Assembly (NCBI GenBank): GCA_030374735.1
Contig: JASCIV010000724.1
Span: 1-13,418 of the forward strand
DNA length: 13,418 bases
Source: Gracilaria caudata
Taxonomy: Eukaryota > Rhodophyta > Florideophyceae > Gracilariales > Gracilariaceae
Direction: 5' to 3'
Both the position numbers and the translations under genes were made by a program. Positions within the stretch are counted from its first letter, which is position 1, and the number at the start of each line of letters is the position of its first letter. Of the stretch, positions 1 to 7,532 are shown piece after piece. Under the pieces are notes generated by a model, which saw only the letters and a program-made list of their open reading frames with translations, searched no databases and was not told where the DNA came from.

Positions 1-21
1 CCCCCCCCCAACCCCGCTACC

Positions 22-246
22 ATGGCCTCCTCCTCTTCGCCGTCATCGTCGTCGTCGTCGTCATCACCATTGCCATCGCCCTCCTCCTCCTCCTCCCTCG
101 CGGTCGCCTCCTCCCCGCTCGCATTCGACGCCGCCTCGGCGTCTCCGTCCGTCGCCAGCCGCTCCGACGCGCCCTCGTCCTCCTCAGCACACGACGTGCA
201 CCGGCAGAGGCAGCATCAGCACCAGCCGCGACGACGGCCGCCGCAT

Positions 247-292
<46 letters not shown>

Positions 293-1569
293 AGCAGCAG
301 CAGCAGCAATGGCAGCTTCCCTCCGGCCAAATCTCGTTCGAGCAGATTCAAGCGCTCATCCGCCAAATCTCACGCGACCCCACTCTCTCCGATGCCGAGA
401 AGAATCGTCGGCGCCAGACCATCTTCACGCACCGCTTCCGCCAGAGCCTCTCGCAGCAGGCACAGAGTTACTCGCATCGACAGCATGAGCGCACGCACAG
501 CATTTCGTACTCCAACGTGGTGGACCCCGTCACAAAGCAGCGCAAGCCCGGCTGCGAGCATTACCCGCGTAACTGCAAGCTGCGCGCCGAGTGCTGCGGG
601 CTGTGGGTGGTGTGCCGTCTGTGCCACGATCAGAACATGGACCATGAAATGGTGCGCTTCGACACCAGCCAAGTGCGCTGCATGCTGTGCGATCGCGAGC
701 AGCCCGTATCGAACAAATGCGTTCAATGTAACGTCACGTTCGCGCGATACTTTTGTGCTATATGCAAGTTTTACGATGACACACCCGGCAAGGACATATA
801 CCACTGCGACAAGTGCAAGATCTGCCGCGTGGGCAAGGGAATCGGGCACGATAATTTTCACTGCGACCGCTGCGACGCGTGCATTTCTATTGAGCATTCG
901 AAGAGTCACCACTGCCTAAAGAAGTCGCTGGACGCCAATTGCCCTATATGCGGCTCGTATCTGTTCACGTCCACGCGCCCCGTGGTGTTCATGCGATGTG
1001 GTCATACCATGCACGCGCACTGCTTCGATGAGTACACGGTGGAGAACTTTCGATGCCCGCTGTGCCAAAAGGCGCTGACCAACATGTCTTCGTACTACGC
1101 TCGAATCGACGAAATGCTCAAACGCGAGGTGATGCCCCCTGAGCACCGCAACAAATTCTCGGAGATTCTTTGTCACGACTGCAACAAACGTTCCACAACA
1201 ACGTTTCATTTTGAGCACCACAAGTGTCAAGCCACACGCTGTGGCAGCTATAATACTCGCGTGTTGCGCACTTTTCGACGCCAGCGCGCAGCTGAGAGTG
1301 CGGAGGCATCGGCGTCGTGGGGGCAGGGCGACGCGGCGAGTGCGGCACAGCCGGCGCCGTGCGGCAGCGGCGGCGGCGGCGGCGGCGGCGGCGGTGGTGG
1401 TGGTGGCGGTGGTGCGGCAGCTAGTGGGAGTGGTGACGCTGGTGCCGGCGGCGCGTCTCGCATGGAGTGCGACTCGCGCGGATGTGAGGACGAAATGTGC
1501 GTGGAGTGCGTGGAGGACGGGCGGAATAGCAGCGGCGAGAGTGTGCGCATGGACGACGTGCAAGGATAA
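22..1569 (+). CDS. RCHY1: CHY zinc-finger / RING-H2 E3 ubiquitin ligase, RCHY1 (PIRH2) family
   Basis: The 515-residue product is a probable E3 ubiquitin-protein ligase of the RCHY1/PIRH2 family (plant relatives include MIEL1). These enzymes use a RING to pass ubiquitin from an E2 to nuclear or cytosolic substrates. The family architecture is complete: a CHY zinc finger from about residue 177 (GCEHYPRNC, then repeated CxxC pairs), a CTCHY finger (YHCDKCKICR and HCDRCDACI), a RING-H2 at residues 307-348 (CPIC, CGHTMHAHC, CPLC), and a C-terminal zinc ribbon (CHDCNKRS, then HHKC and CGSYNTR). The first ATG sits in a good context (ACCATGG) and no earlier start is visible. It is about twice the length of animal RCHY1 (roughly 260 residues). 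The extra length is a low-complexity N terminus (Ser runs, a Pro run, then Gln) and a C-terminal Gly run followed by a Cys/acidic tail. The extensions are probably disordered. The family call is secure; the substrate is unknown. Confidence 0.93.
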
Positions 1570-1926
1570 ATGGCAGGTATAGCATATGTTTGACAACATA
1601 ACTTTTTTTTTTTTTTTTTTTTCTCTGCTGTGTTCTTTATAGTTGTGCTGGATGCTCATGGTGTGGCGCGGCGCGGTGGGCGCAAGCGCCGGTTGTACGT
1701 CGTACCGTTGTACATGATGCTGTGCGTGAATCAGGGTTGTGCTGCGGATGCTAACGCGGGCTTAGACGAGCTGACAAAGCGATATGAACGTGCTTTCACG
1801 CGGCGCGCGGCGGAGTGCGGGGCAGAATGGGCGCGGGGACTGAAGGAGCGCGGCGGAGGACGCGGCGCGCCTGTGGCTGGCGCCTTTGTCGCAAAACGCG
1901 CCTCAACCGCCCAATTGTACTTGTAA
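1570..1926 (+). CDS. Candidate two-exon small ORF directly after the RCHY1-like stop (speculative)
   Basis: Immediately after the TAA of the E3 ligase is ATGGCA, then CAG|GTATAG, a good 5' splice site at 1577. The candidate intron (1577-1642, 66 nt) contains a branch-site-like CATAAC, a T20 tract, more pyrimidines and ends TTTATAG. Joining 1570-1576 to 1643-1926 keeps one frame and gives a 96-residue basic protein ending at TAA 1924-1926. The splice signals are seen directly; that the frame is translated is inference. I recognise no family. The middle contains a plausible helix (DELTKRYERAFTRR) but the rest is Gly/Arg/Ala-rich, as expected from GC-rich noncoding DNA. The simpler reading is an intron in the 3' untranslated region of the E3 ligase gene, 8 nt past its stop. 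Confidence 0.22.
1603..1622. repeat. T20 homopolymer tract
   Basis: Twenty consecutive T on the + strand. It lies between a CATAAC motif and a TTTATAG, so it most likely acts as the polypyrimidine tract of the candidate intron at 1577-1642. Read as A20 on the minus strand it could suggest a retroposed poly(A) tail, but no retrocopy is visible beside it. Confidence 0.8.
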
Positions 1927-1927
1927 A

Positions 1928-1986
1928 GCAGCGCCGAAGCAGCGCCAAAGGCAGCGCAAAAGGCAGCGCAAAAGGCAGCGCCAAAG
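1928..1986. repeat. Minisatellite, five units of about 12 bp
   Basis: Five near-identical direct units: 11 bp at 1928-1938, then 12-bp units at 1939, 1951, 1963 and 1975. Each begins GCAGCGC and ends in AAG or AAAG; they differ by C/A changes at one position. No long coding frame is convincing here, so this looks like replication slippage in intergenic DNA. Confidence 0.85.
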
Positions 1987-2330
1987 GCGCGGCGCACACA
2001 GGCCCGCGCGGGCGAGCAGTGCGCACAAAGTTACTGGGCGGTGCGGCTGTGCGCGCCGGTTCTGCGGTTGCAAACTGCTGGCTGCGGCGGCTTTTGGACG
2101 GCGCAGTACAACGGGCGGTGCACGTGAGCAACTTGTTGTACAACGCCTTGGTGCACGTCGTGCACGAGTATCTATACACAGAAGTTCTCGTGAGCGCCGT
2201 GCGCGCTGTTGTGCACCGCTCTCTGAGAGAGAGCTGGCACGCGCAACAGAAAGCTCTTTCAAGCCACGGTAAGCGCGCCGCTGCTTTCACCTGCTTTCAC
2301 TGTAAAGCTCGTCGCTCGCGCAGAACAGAC
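1987..2330. other. GC-rich intergenic stretch with a dense palindrome block
   Basis: No gene is supported here. The palindrome GTGCAC occurs four times in 99 bp (2118, 2151, 2160, 2211). A perfect 10-bp palindrome, GTTGTACAAC, lies at 2135-2144. A hairpin with 7-bp arms GCTCTCT/AGAGAGC and a 3-nt loop lies at 2218-2234. The stretch lies just past the 3' end of the tRNA gene and past the E3-ligase transcript, so it could hold a 3' end, an unrecognised RNA or nothing functional. Confidence 0.5.
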
Positions 2331-2340
2331 AAAAAAAAAA
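2331..2340 (-). terminator. RNA polymerase III terminator (T10 on the minus strand)
   Basis: Ten A on the + strand read as T10 on the minus strand, starting 10 nt past the 3' end of the tRNA. A run of four or more T on the coding strand is the usual Pol III stop, and its position fits the tRNA gene exactly. Confidence 0.85.
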
Positions 2341-2350
2341 GGATGAGATC

Positions 2351-2436
2351 AGCCACATGCGAGGCTTGAACTCGCGACCTCAGGATTGCTGCTTGTGATT
2401 ATGAGACCTGCGCTCTGCCGACTGAGCTAATGTGAC
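2351..2436 (-). tRNA. trnM-CAU: Elongator tRNA-Met (CAU) with a 13-nt intron
   Basis: The cloverleaf is complete on the minus strand. The acceptor GTCACAT pairs with ATGTGGC (one U-G), the D stem is GCTC/GAGC, the anticodon loop is CTCATAA with anticodon CAT, and the T stem GCGAG/CTCGC flanks loop TTCAAGC. The anticodon arm is interrupted after position 37 by ATCACAAGCAGCA. Removing these 13 nt restores the loop and a 73-nt body. C32 can pair with the G three bases from the intron's 3' end, as required for the A-I pair used by tRNA splicing endonuclease. The TTC T-loop and a G1-C72 end mark an elongator rather than an initiator. The internal A box (TAGCTCAGTCGG) and B box (GAGTTCAAGCC) are present. 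CCA is not encoded. Oddity: the discriminator base reads T73, whereas elongator Met tRNAs usually have A. Confidence 0.93.
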
Positions 2437-2545
2437 CGCTGCTCGGGTGACTCCGCAGTCGCCTCCAAGCGGTATTACACCAGTCGCAAACGTTGCCCCA
2501 CACCACGTCGCCCTTCCCTGTCCAAACCAGAAAGCGGCGCCGCCT

Positions 2546-2752
2546 TTACTGAATGAATGTGTACTGGTTCTCCTCGTACAGACCGTCCAGTGCGCTCTTG
2601 ATCAGCTCTTGAGCGCTTTCTTTCACGAGCACATGAGTCTCGTCCAGGTCGCTGATGATGAACTTGTGCATTTGTCTCTCGTCCAAGTGCAGCAGGAACT
2701 GCTTCACCGGAATGTCACATGAAATCAACAACCCCGCCGTCGCGTTCACCAT
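2546..2752 (-). CDS. GTF2H5: TFIIH core subunit TFB5 / GTF2H5 (TTDA)
   Basis: The 68-residue product matches the TFB5/TTDA family in length (about 70) and along its whole sequence. It begins MVNATAGLLISCDIPVKQFL, then LHLDE, FIISDLDETHVLV and a closing helix (ESAQELIKSALDGL). The family signature is a start close to MVN, a G-x-LI-x-CD strand, KQFLL-x-LDE, and FII-x-D-x-D-x-TH-x-x-V; all are present. TFB5 is the smallest TFIIH subunit. It binds the p52/TFB2 subunit, stabilises TFIIH and supports XPB-driven DNA opening in nucleotide-excision repair and transcription initiation, in the nucleus. The gene has no intron, starts at the first ATG, ends TAA, lies head to head with MED1 (298 bp between start codons) and about 110 bp upstream of the tRNA on the same strand. 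Confidence 0.93.
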   Translation of the reverse strand: MVNATAGLLISCDIPVKQFLLHLDERQMHKFIISDLDETHVLVKESAQELIKSALDGLYEENQYTFIQ

Positions 2753-3050
2753 TCTCCGCGCTTCGTACGCTCACTGTTGCGCCTCGTCGTTGCGATGATA
2801 AGCGTCTCTGTCCCGTCGTGATACGCGTGTTGCAGTGCCACGCCGCGAACAAACACCACCCTTGGGCGCCCCTGTCTTAACACTGGCCGCAACGCGCCCT
2901 TTCAAATACATTTTTGAATTGCAATCATATATCTGCGGCCTTCCCCCTTCCCTTCCCCCCCCCCCCCCCCCCCCCAGGACAACGCTCATCGTCGTTTTAC
3001 AGCACGCGCTCATCGTCCTCATCGTCCTCATCGTCCTCACCGCCTGCGAA
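2753..3050. promoter_or_regulatory. Shared intergenic region between divergent TFB5 and MED1-like genes
   Basis: These 298 bp separate two start codons on opposite strands, so both promoters and both 5' leaders must lie here. No TATA box is obvious. The MED1 side has a C21 tract at 2955-2975 and a 9-bp CATCGTCCT repeat, three copies at 3011-3037, just before its ATG. Role inferred from position only. Confidence 0.5.
2955..2975. repeat. C21 homopolymer tract in the MED1-like leader
   Basis: Twenty-one C in a row, preceded by a C/T-rich stretch from 2940 and followed at once by AG (2976-2977). It could be the pyrimidine tract and 3' splice site of an intron in the 5' leader, but I see no convincing 5' splice site for it. 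Confidence 0.8.
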
Positions 3051-4898
3051 ATGACCGCAGCACTAGCCCGTCACGCGGACCAAGCCGAGCGAATCCATGC
3101 CACACAGCCACCCAAAACCGCACGCGAGGCTCTTTACCGCATAACCGCCCTTCTGCGCGCCGTCGCCGCGCCGCACGCCTTCAGTCTATCCCACTCCAGT
3201 TCATCCACCCCATCCGCCCCCGCAGCAGCTGCACTAACTCCCGCACCCGTATCAGCCGACGCCCGCCTTCCTTCCACCCAGCCAACCACAGCTGCTGACC
3301 CAACCTCGCCTGACAATCACCCCGATCTGCATCCGCTCTCCACCGTTTGTCTTCCGTACGTGCGAAGAGCGCTGTATTCGTCGCTGGAGGTTCTCAAGCT
3401 TGCTACGGAGGCTCGCGAGACGTGGGCAAAGGATGCAACGCATCATCTTCGACGAATTCGATTCGATTCTTTGCTGCGTGAAAATGCCACGCTCGATGCG
3501 CGTCTTTCTTACTCGATTTGTCGCAACCTTGCGCAAACCACTGATCCTTTTGCACCGCCCTACTTTCGCACTCTCAACCGACTAAGACATCTCGCTGAGC
3601 ATCTCACCGCCATCACCACCCACGAGGTCACGGAACACACAAGTCACCTCACAGTATGCAGCGCTTCCTTTCTCGCTGACTTTCACTTCAAACATACTGC
3701 CAGTTCGCCACCGCACGTTTCAGCCAAGTTACGCATTTTGCTATCAAACGATCAAGAAGGCGTTGATGATAACGCCGATGCGCATCTTTCGCGATTGGTC
3801 ACTGCTTCTCGCTTTGACATTCTACAACGCGTGTTCGCAAACCTCATGAGGATTGAAAAGCTCAGCACTCTAGCAGAACTACCGCTGGTTGATGCGCTTC
3901 GATGCTTTGAAGAAGACTTGCTTAAAGCAGCATCCATTGAGCGAGTCACCGATCCGTTCATGCATCACGGTCACATTGTGCGTACTGCCCTTGGTTTACG
4001 CATTCAGTTTTCTACGTCACATGCTGCTTTTCTTGGCATGGAGCACGTCTTGTCAAAGAGCCAAATATCGGTTGCTCGTGCTCAGGTTATTCGTACGGAC
4101 CCGAATGCGCAGTGCACCTTTGTGCAAGGAAAACAGGCGCCAGTGTCCGCGCAATATGTTCTCACTCTGACGTCTCCGATTCCAGCGTTTTTGTCTGTGC
4201 TACACACGCTGCACCGAATTTCGGCCGACCCAGTGCGTCTTCATGCGAAGCGTTCGAATTTGATTCGTGCGTCGGGCACATCAAGCGATCTATATTCCAA
4301 AGCGGACAGGGATGACACTGGAAAACCCTCATGGCCATCGTTGTCCGACCTTGTTGTTCCCTGCACTGTGAAGAAGCAAAAAGTCACTTCGACTAAAACC
4401 AGTTCATCGCGCGATGATTCTGATGGAATGCTGTCGCCGGCCCTACCTGATGGAAGCTTTCTCCAGTTCCAACACAATGGTATAAACCCAGCCCCAGCCA
4501 TGAGGATTAGTCGTATTCCTCTGCGAACTATGAACGATATTTTCCCTGTGCTTCAGCTCTTGCGTCAGCAACTTGTCTTCAACGAGTTGTTCTGTACTTG
4601 TGTGGGCGAACACGGTTCAACAGTGCAATCGAAGAAAGACGCCACTACGCGCACTGTTGAGGTGGTACTGGAAGGTTCTCCCGGCTTCATGCAATTCAGT
4701 GTTTACAACGAGACCATGAATGATGTTCTCAGTATGGTTGTGCACATTGCCCGCGGAGGAGCTATCTCAGTTGTACTGAAGACAGCAAGCATGAGCCCGA
4801 TGTGGTGCTCGGACGCAAAAGCCACGCAGATATTGCGCACCTGCAGAAACATACCCCTTACTCTACACACACTGATTTCAACGAGCAAACGTGAATAA
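3051..4898 (+). CDS. MED1: Mediator complex subunit 1 (MED1)-like protein
   Basis: The 615-residue intronless product resembles MED1, a middle-module Mediator subunit that links activators to RNA polymerase II in the nucleus. Family-like segments occur in the expected order. A strand close to residues 203-215 (CSASFLADFHFKH) is followed by a helical stretch with LMRIEKLSTLAELP and ALRCFEEDLLKAA. YVLTLTSPIPAFLSVL is near 371, FPVLQLLRQQLVFNELFCTC near 500-517, and a C-terminal beta segment follows (VEVVLEGSPGFMQFSV, NDVLSMVVHIARGG). In known MED1 the corresponding blocks read like F-x-L-x-L-x-P-x-P-V, a hydrophobic LRQQ-x-x-x-N-x-L helix ending in Cys, and a P-x-N-D-S-L-x-x-V strand. Residues 45-90 are Ser/Pro/Ala-rich and probably disordered. 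ATG 3051 is the first in frame; the frame stays open upstream to 2835 without an ATG. AATAAA overlaps the stop codon. The animal nuclear-receptor LXXLL tail is absent. Confidence 0.72.
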   Translation: MTAALARHADQAERIHATQPPKTAREALYRITALLRAVAAPHAFSLSHSSSSTPSAPAAAALTPAPVSADARLPSTQPTTAADPTSPDNHPDLHPLSTVCLPYVRRALYSSLEVLKLATEARETWAKDATHHLRRIRFDSLLRENATLDARLSYSICRNLAQTTDPFAPPYFRTLNRLRHLAEHLTAITTHEVTEHTSHLTVCSASFLADFHFKHTASSPPHVSAKLRILLSNDQEGVDDNADAHLSRLVTASRFDILQRVFANLMRIEKLSTLAELPLVDALRCFEEDLLKAASIERVTDPFMHHGHIVRTALGLRIQFSTSHAAFLGMEHVLSKSQISVARAQVIRTDPNAQCTFVQGKQAPVSAQYVLTLTSPIPAFLSVLHTLHRISADPVRLHAKRSNLIRASGTSSDLYSKADRDDTGKPSWPSLSDLVVPCTVKKQKVTSTKTSSSRDDSDGMLSPALPDGSFLQFQHNGINPAPAMRISRIPLRTMNDIFPVLQLLRQQLVFNELFCTCVGEHGSTVQSKKDATTRTVEVVLEGSPGFMQFSVYNETMNDVLSMVVHIARGGAISVVLKTASMSPMWCSDAKATQILRTCRNIPLTLHTLISTSKRE

Positions 4899-5088
4899 AC
4901 ATGTATCGTAGGCGGCGGCAATTGTGTCAAGACGTTCTTGGCCATTGCCGTAGCGCGCACTGCCCTACTCTACCTTAATCTACCTGTCGCATGGTACAAT
5001 GACATGCAGTACATCAAAAGTCAGCGTTTGGGCTTGCACAAAAGTTTCCTAGTACTCGTGTTTAACAGTTTCTATCTATTTGCCGTTT

Positions 5089-7134
5089 TCATCTAGCAGC
5101 TTCCTCAAGCTTCAATAACAACTCTGTAATCTGCTCCTTATACATTTGTTTCACGTCAGCAAGGTCTGCGTCCAACTCCGCTATTCGCTCCTCTCGTTCT
5201 CCCAGTAACTCCAAGAGTGCTGAATGTCGCTTCTGCAGCTCAGTGAGTTCCTTTCTCAAACCGGGAGTGTCACCGCTATCCTTCTTCAGCTTCTCAACTT
5301 CTGCTGTGAGTTTAACAACATCTTCGGCGAGTGCCTCGGTGGCATTCTCTTTCCGTTTCAAGCGTGATTGTAAAGTGACAACTTCACCATCTCTCTTTCG
5401 CAAAGAAAGTTTTAGCTTGTCCATAGCGTACAGAACACCTGAAGAATGCGGCTCTGAAAGGAAGTCTGCTGACTCTGAATCATCAAAACTGAAGTTCGGT
5501 GTAGAGATGTTTTCTAAGCTATTAGATACATGCATTGACATGGAACCGTTCATGCTTCCAGTGCTCTGCCTCACTTTGGATGCTTGTGAGTCGGAAACTC
5601 GTTTCGGAGTGCTTTGCAGCTGGGACTCCAAGCTGCTCAGTTGATCTCTCAGATTCTCTTCTCTTTTGCTTACGGATTCCAAGGCTGTAATATGGGCTAC
5701 ACGATCGCGAGATAGTTCATGCTCTGCAGCTTCTTTAGCCTTGATCATTTTTCGCAGTTGCTTCTTGCTCTCCTCCACCTCGCGTTTGTGTTCAACCTCA
5801 AGTTCATGGTGCTTTTCACGAAGAGTATCCAACTCAGACACTGCCTGCGTTCGTTCCACTTGTGCAGCTTTCATTTGACTCTCCAAGGTGATCATACGAC
5901 CTTGAAGACCCCGAATCTGATCGTTTGCGACACGTTCTCGCTTCTGGGATGCGTCAAGCGCAGCTTCTGCTGCTCGAAGTTGCTCCGATTGCGATCGCTC
6001 AACAGATGATTTCGTGCGGTTCCGCTCAAGTGCCGCTGCTTGCAACGCCTCCACCTGCTTCACGAGAGGTCTCGTCGCGTTTGGAATGGCAGCCACTAGT
6101 TCTTCGTTCCTGGCCTTCAGTTGTTCGGCCAGTCTGCGACTTTCCTCAACTTCATACCGAAGCTGATCTTCCCTCTGTCCAGAGTCTTGGATAACCTTCG
6201 TAAGATGCGCTTGAAGTTCAATCATTGCCTTATTCATTGTCTCCTCGGTTGCCTTTGCTTTTGCGTTTAGAGTTTCAACGGATGCCTCATGCGCTGTGTT
6301 GAGTCTGTTGGCTTGCGTTTCCAATGCGGCCGCCTGGCTCCTCCTCAATGCTTCTAGTTCGGTCCTAACAGCATCCAGTGCGGCTGAATTCGAACTACTC
6401 GTGCGAGCATCAGTTTCCGCACGAGCTAGGCGTTCTTCTTGGGAAGCAAGTGCTTCTCGAGATGCCTTTTCCGATTCCTCAAGTTGCTTTTGCTTTTGAT
6501 TGGCATTCTTGAGCTGCGCCTCGTTCGCGGCTACAATGCTTCTTAGCTCTTCGATATGAGCGTCCCGTTCCTTCAATTCTTTCTTTAGCGCCCTTGCTGC
6601 CGCCTCCTTCTCCGCAACTCGAATGGATAGCTTCTCGCCTTCCGCCAGTATGGCTTTTATCTGACGTTCTTTGGCTTGCAAGTCATCGGTTCGCGACGCC
6701 TGTTGATCAGCGGACCGACGCATGTTGTCACGCTCCCGTGTAACAACATAGAGCTTTCTTTCAGCGGCAGCCGCTCTCTGTAGAGCTTCAGTGACCTTAT
6801 TCCGCAAGGCTTGCAAAGCTTCCGTTTCTTTTTCGGAACTTTCTTCAGTCGAATCATCCGGAGCGTTGTCTTTGTTGCTTTCCTCCACCCCGTGCGCCGG
6901 TAGTGTTTTGTTCTCGCCTGTCCGCGTTTGGTCGGATTCTGTTTTTGCAAGGACGTTTTGAGGAGCGGGCTGTACTCGAGAGGGTAAAATATCAGCAACG
7001 TCTTCCCATGCATCATCTTCCCCAGCCCAGGACGTCCAGCCTGCATCACCTCGTTCATTTGTTTTCGAACTGTCATCCCCATCTAAGTTCTTCATCGTAT
7101 TAGACGCTCCTTTTAAGAACGTAGAAAGATCCAT
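5089..7134 (-). CDS. TMF1: Golgin of the TMF1 / plant golgin-candidate-5 family
   Basis: The 681-residue product is a long coiled-coil tether of the Golgi. TMF1/GC5 proteins capture vesicles at Golgi rims and bind Rab6-type GTPases through their C terminus. The N terminus has an acidic Trp motif, WTSWAGEDDAWEDV (Trp 33, 36, 43), as in family N termini that contact vesicles. Residues 50-110 are acidic and polar. From about 110 to 530 the sequence is heptad-rich Glu/Lys/Ala/Leu coiled coil, followed by a Ser/Asn-rich hinge (about 520-560). Residues 561-681 match the conserved TMF DNA-binding-like/Rab6-binding domain: LYAMDKLKLSLRKRDGEV, then RHSALLELLGEREERI with LADVKQMYKEQI at about 636-669. 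No membrane segment is present, so attachment would be peripheral. It is shorter than human TMF1 (over 1,000 residues), mostly in the coiled coil. It converges on MED1 with 190 bp between stops and diverges from the TAF7-like gene. Confidence 0.88.
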   Translation of the reverse strand: MDLSTFLKGASNTMKNLDGDDSSKTNERGDAGWTSWAGEDDAWEDVADILPSRVQPAPQNVLAKTESDQTRTGENKTLPAHGVEESNKDNAPDDSTEESSEKETEALQALRNKVTEALQRAAAAERKLYVVTRERDNMRRSADQQASRTDDLQAKERQIKAILAEGEKLSIRVAEKEAAARALKKELKERDAHIEELRSIVAANEAQLKNANQKQKQLEESEKASREALASQEERLARAETDARTSSSNSAALDAVRTELEALRRSQAAALETQANRLNTAHEASVETLNAKAKATEETMNKAMIELQAHLTKVIQDSGQREDQLRYEVEESRRLAEQLKARNEELVAAIPNATRPLVKQVEALQAAALERNRTKSSVERSQSEQLRAAEAALDASQKRERVANDQIRGLQGRMITLESQMKAAQVERTQAVSELDTLREKHHELEVEHKREVEESKKQLRKMIKAKEAAEHELSRDRVAHITALESVSKREENLRDQLSSLESQLQSTPKRVSDSQASKVRQSTGSMNGSMSMHVSNSLENISTPNFSFDDSESADFLSEPHSSGVLYAMDKLKLSLRKRDGEVVTLQSRLKRKENATEALAEDVVKLTAEVEKLKKDSGDTPGLRKELTELQKRHSALLELLGEREERIAELDADLADVKQMYKEQITELLLKLEEAAR

Positions 7135-7532
7135 CTTGAGATGCTAGCGGGCCCATGCATGACAAGACACCGCATGCACTTCAAGAGTTCGGGAAGTTAT
7201 CAAACCAATGCTGCCACGGCAGCGGAAGGACGGTCAGCATGTTCTCGTGCCTGGCCTTTTGCCAACAAAATCTGGGTCCGAAATAAAACTGCAGTCTGGT
7301 GTCAGGATTCCCGCAGGCCGAGTACCGTCGGTACCAATTTCCATTTTGCAAATGCATGTGTGGTTTTTGGTGCCACCCCGTGTCCGTCATGCCAACACTC
7401 TTTGAGTCACCCTTGTGGCACACTCTTGTATCCTTGTAACCCTCTGTCCAGACTTTCCTACTTGCGCGTGATCTTCATCATCCTACCGAATCAGCTTTGA
7501 AACTTATCATCGAGTTCTAACGCTCAGAAAGC
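7135..7532. promoter_or_regulatory. Divergent intergenic region between the golgin gene and the TAF7-like gene
   Basis: These 398 bp separate two probable start codons on opposite strands. I see no conserved coding sequence, RNA gene or clear TATA box. It must hold both 5' leaders and promoters if the right-hand gene is real. Confidence 0.45.

Noticed and set aside
1603..1622. T20 as the poly(A) tail of a retroposed copy on the minus strand
   Set aside because: No retrocopied gene, target duplication or SINE-like A/B boxes are seen beside it. Its position in a canonical intron layout explains it better.
916..1659. A long frame antisense to the E3 ligase (247 codons)
   Set aside because: It is a shadow of the conserved RING coding sequence, with Ala/Arg runs created by the Gly-codon repeat, and shows no domain of its own.
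1815..2369. A 184-codon open frame on the + strand between the E3 ligase and TFB5
   Set aside because: It begins at GTG rather than ATG, is made largely from the 12-bp repeat, and runs antisense into the tRNA gene. Its composition follows GC-rich DNA rather than protein.
2835..3050. N-terminal extension of the MED1-like frame with a hydrophobic stretch that looks like a membrane segment
   Set aside because: There is no ATG upstream of 3051 in this frame. The hydrophobic residues come from the CATCGTCCT repeat and the Pro run from the C21 tract, so this is leader DNA.
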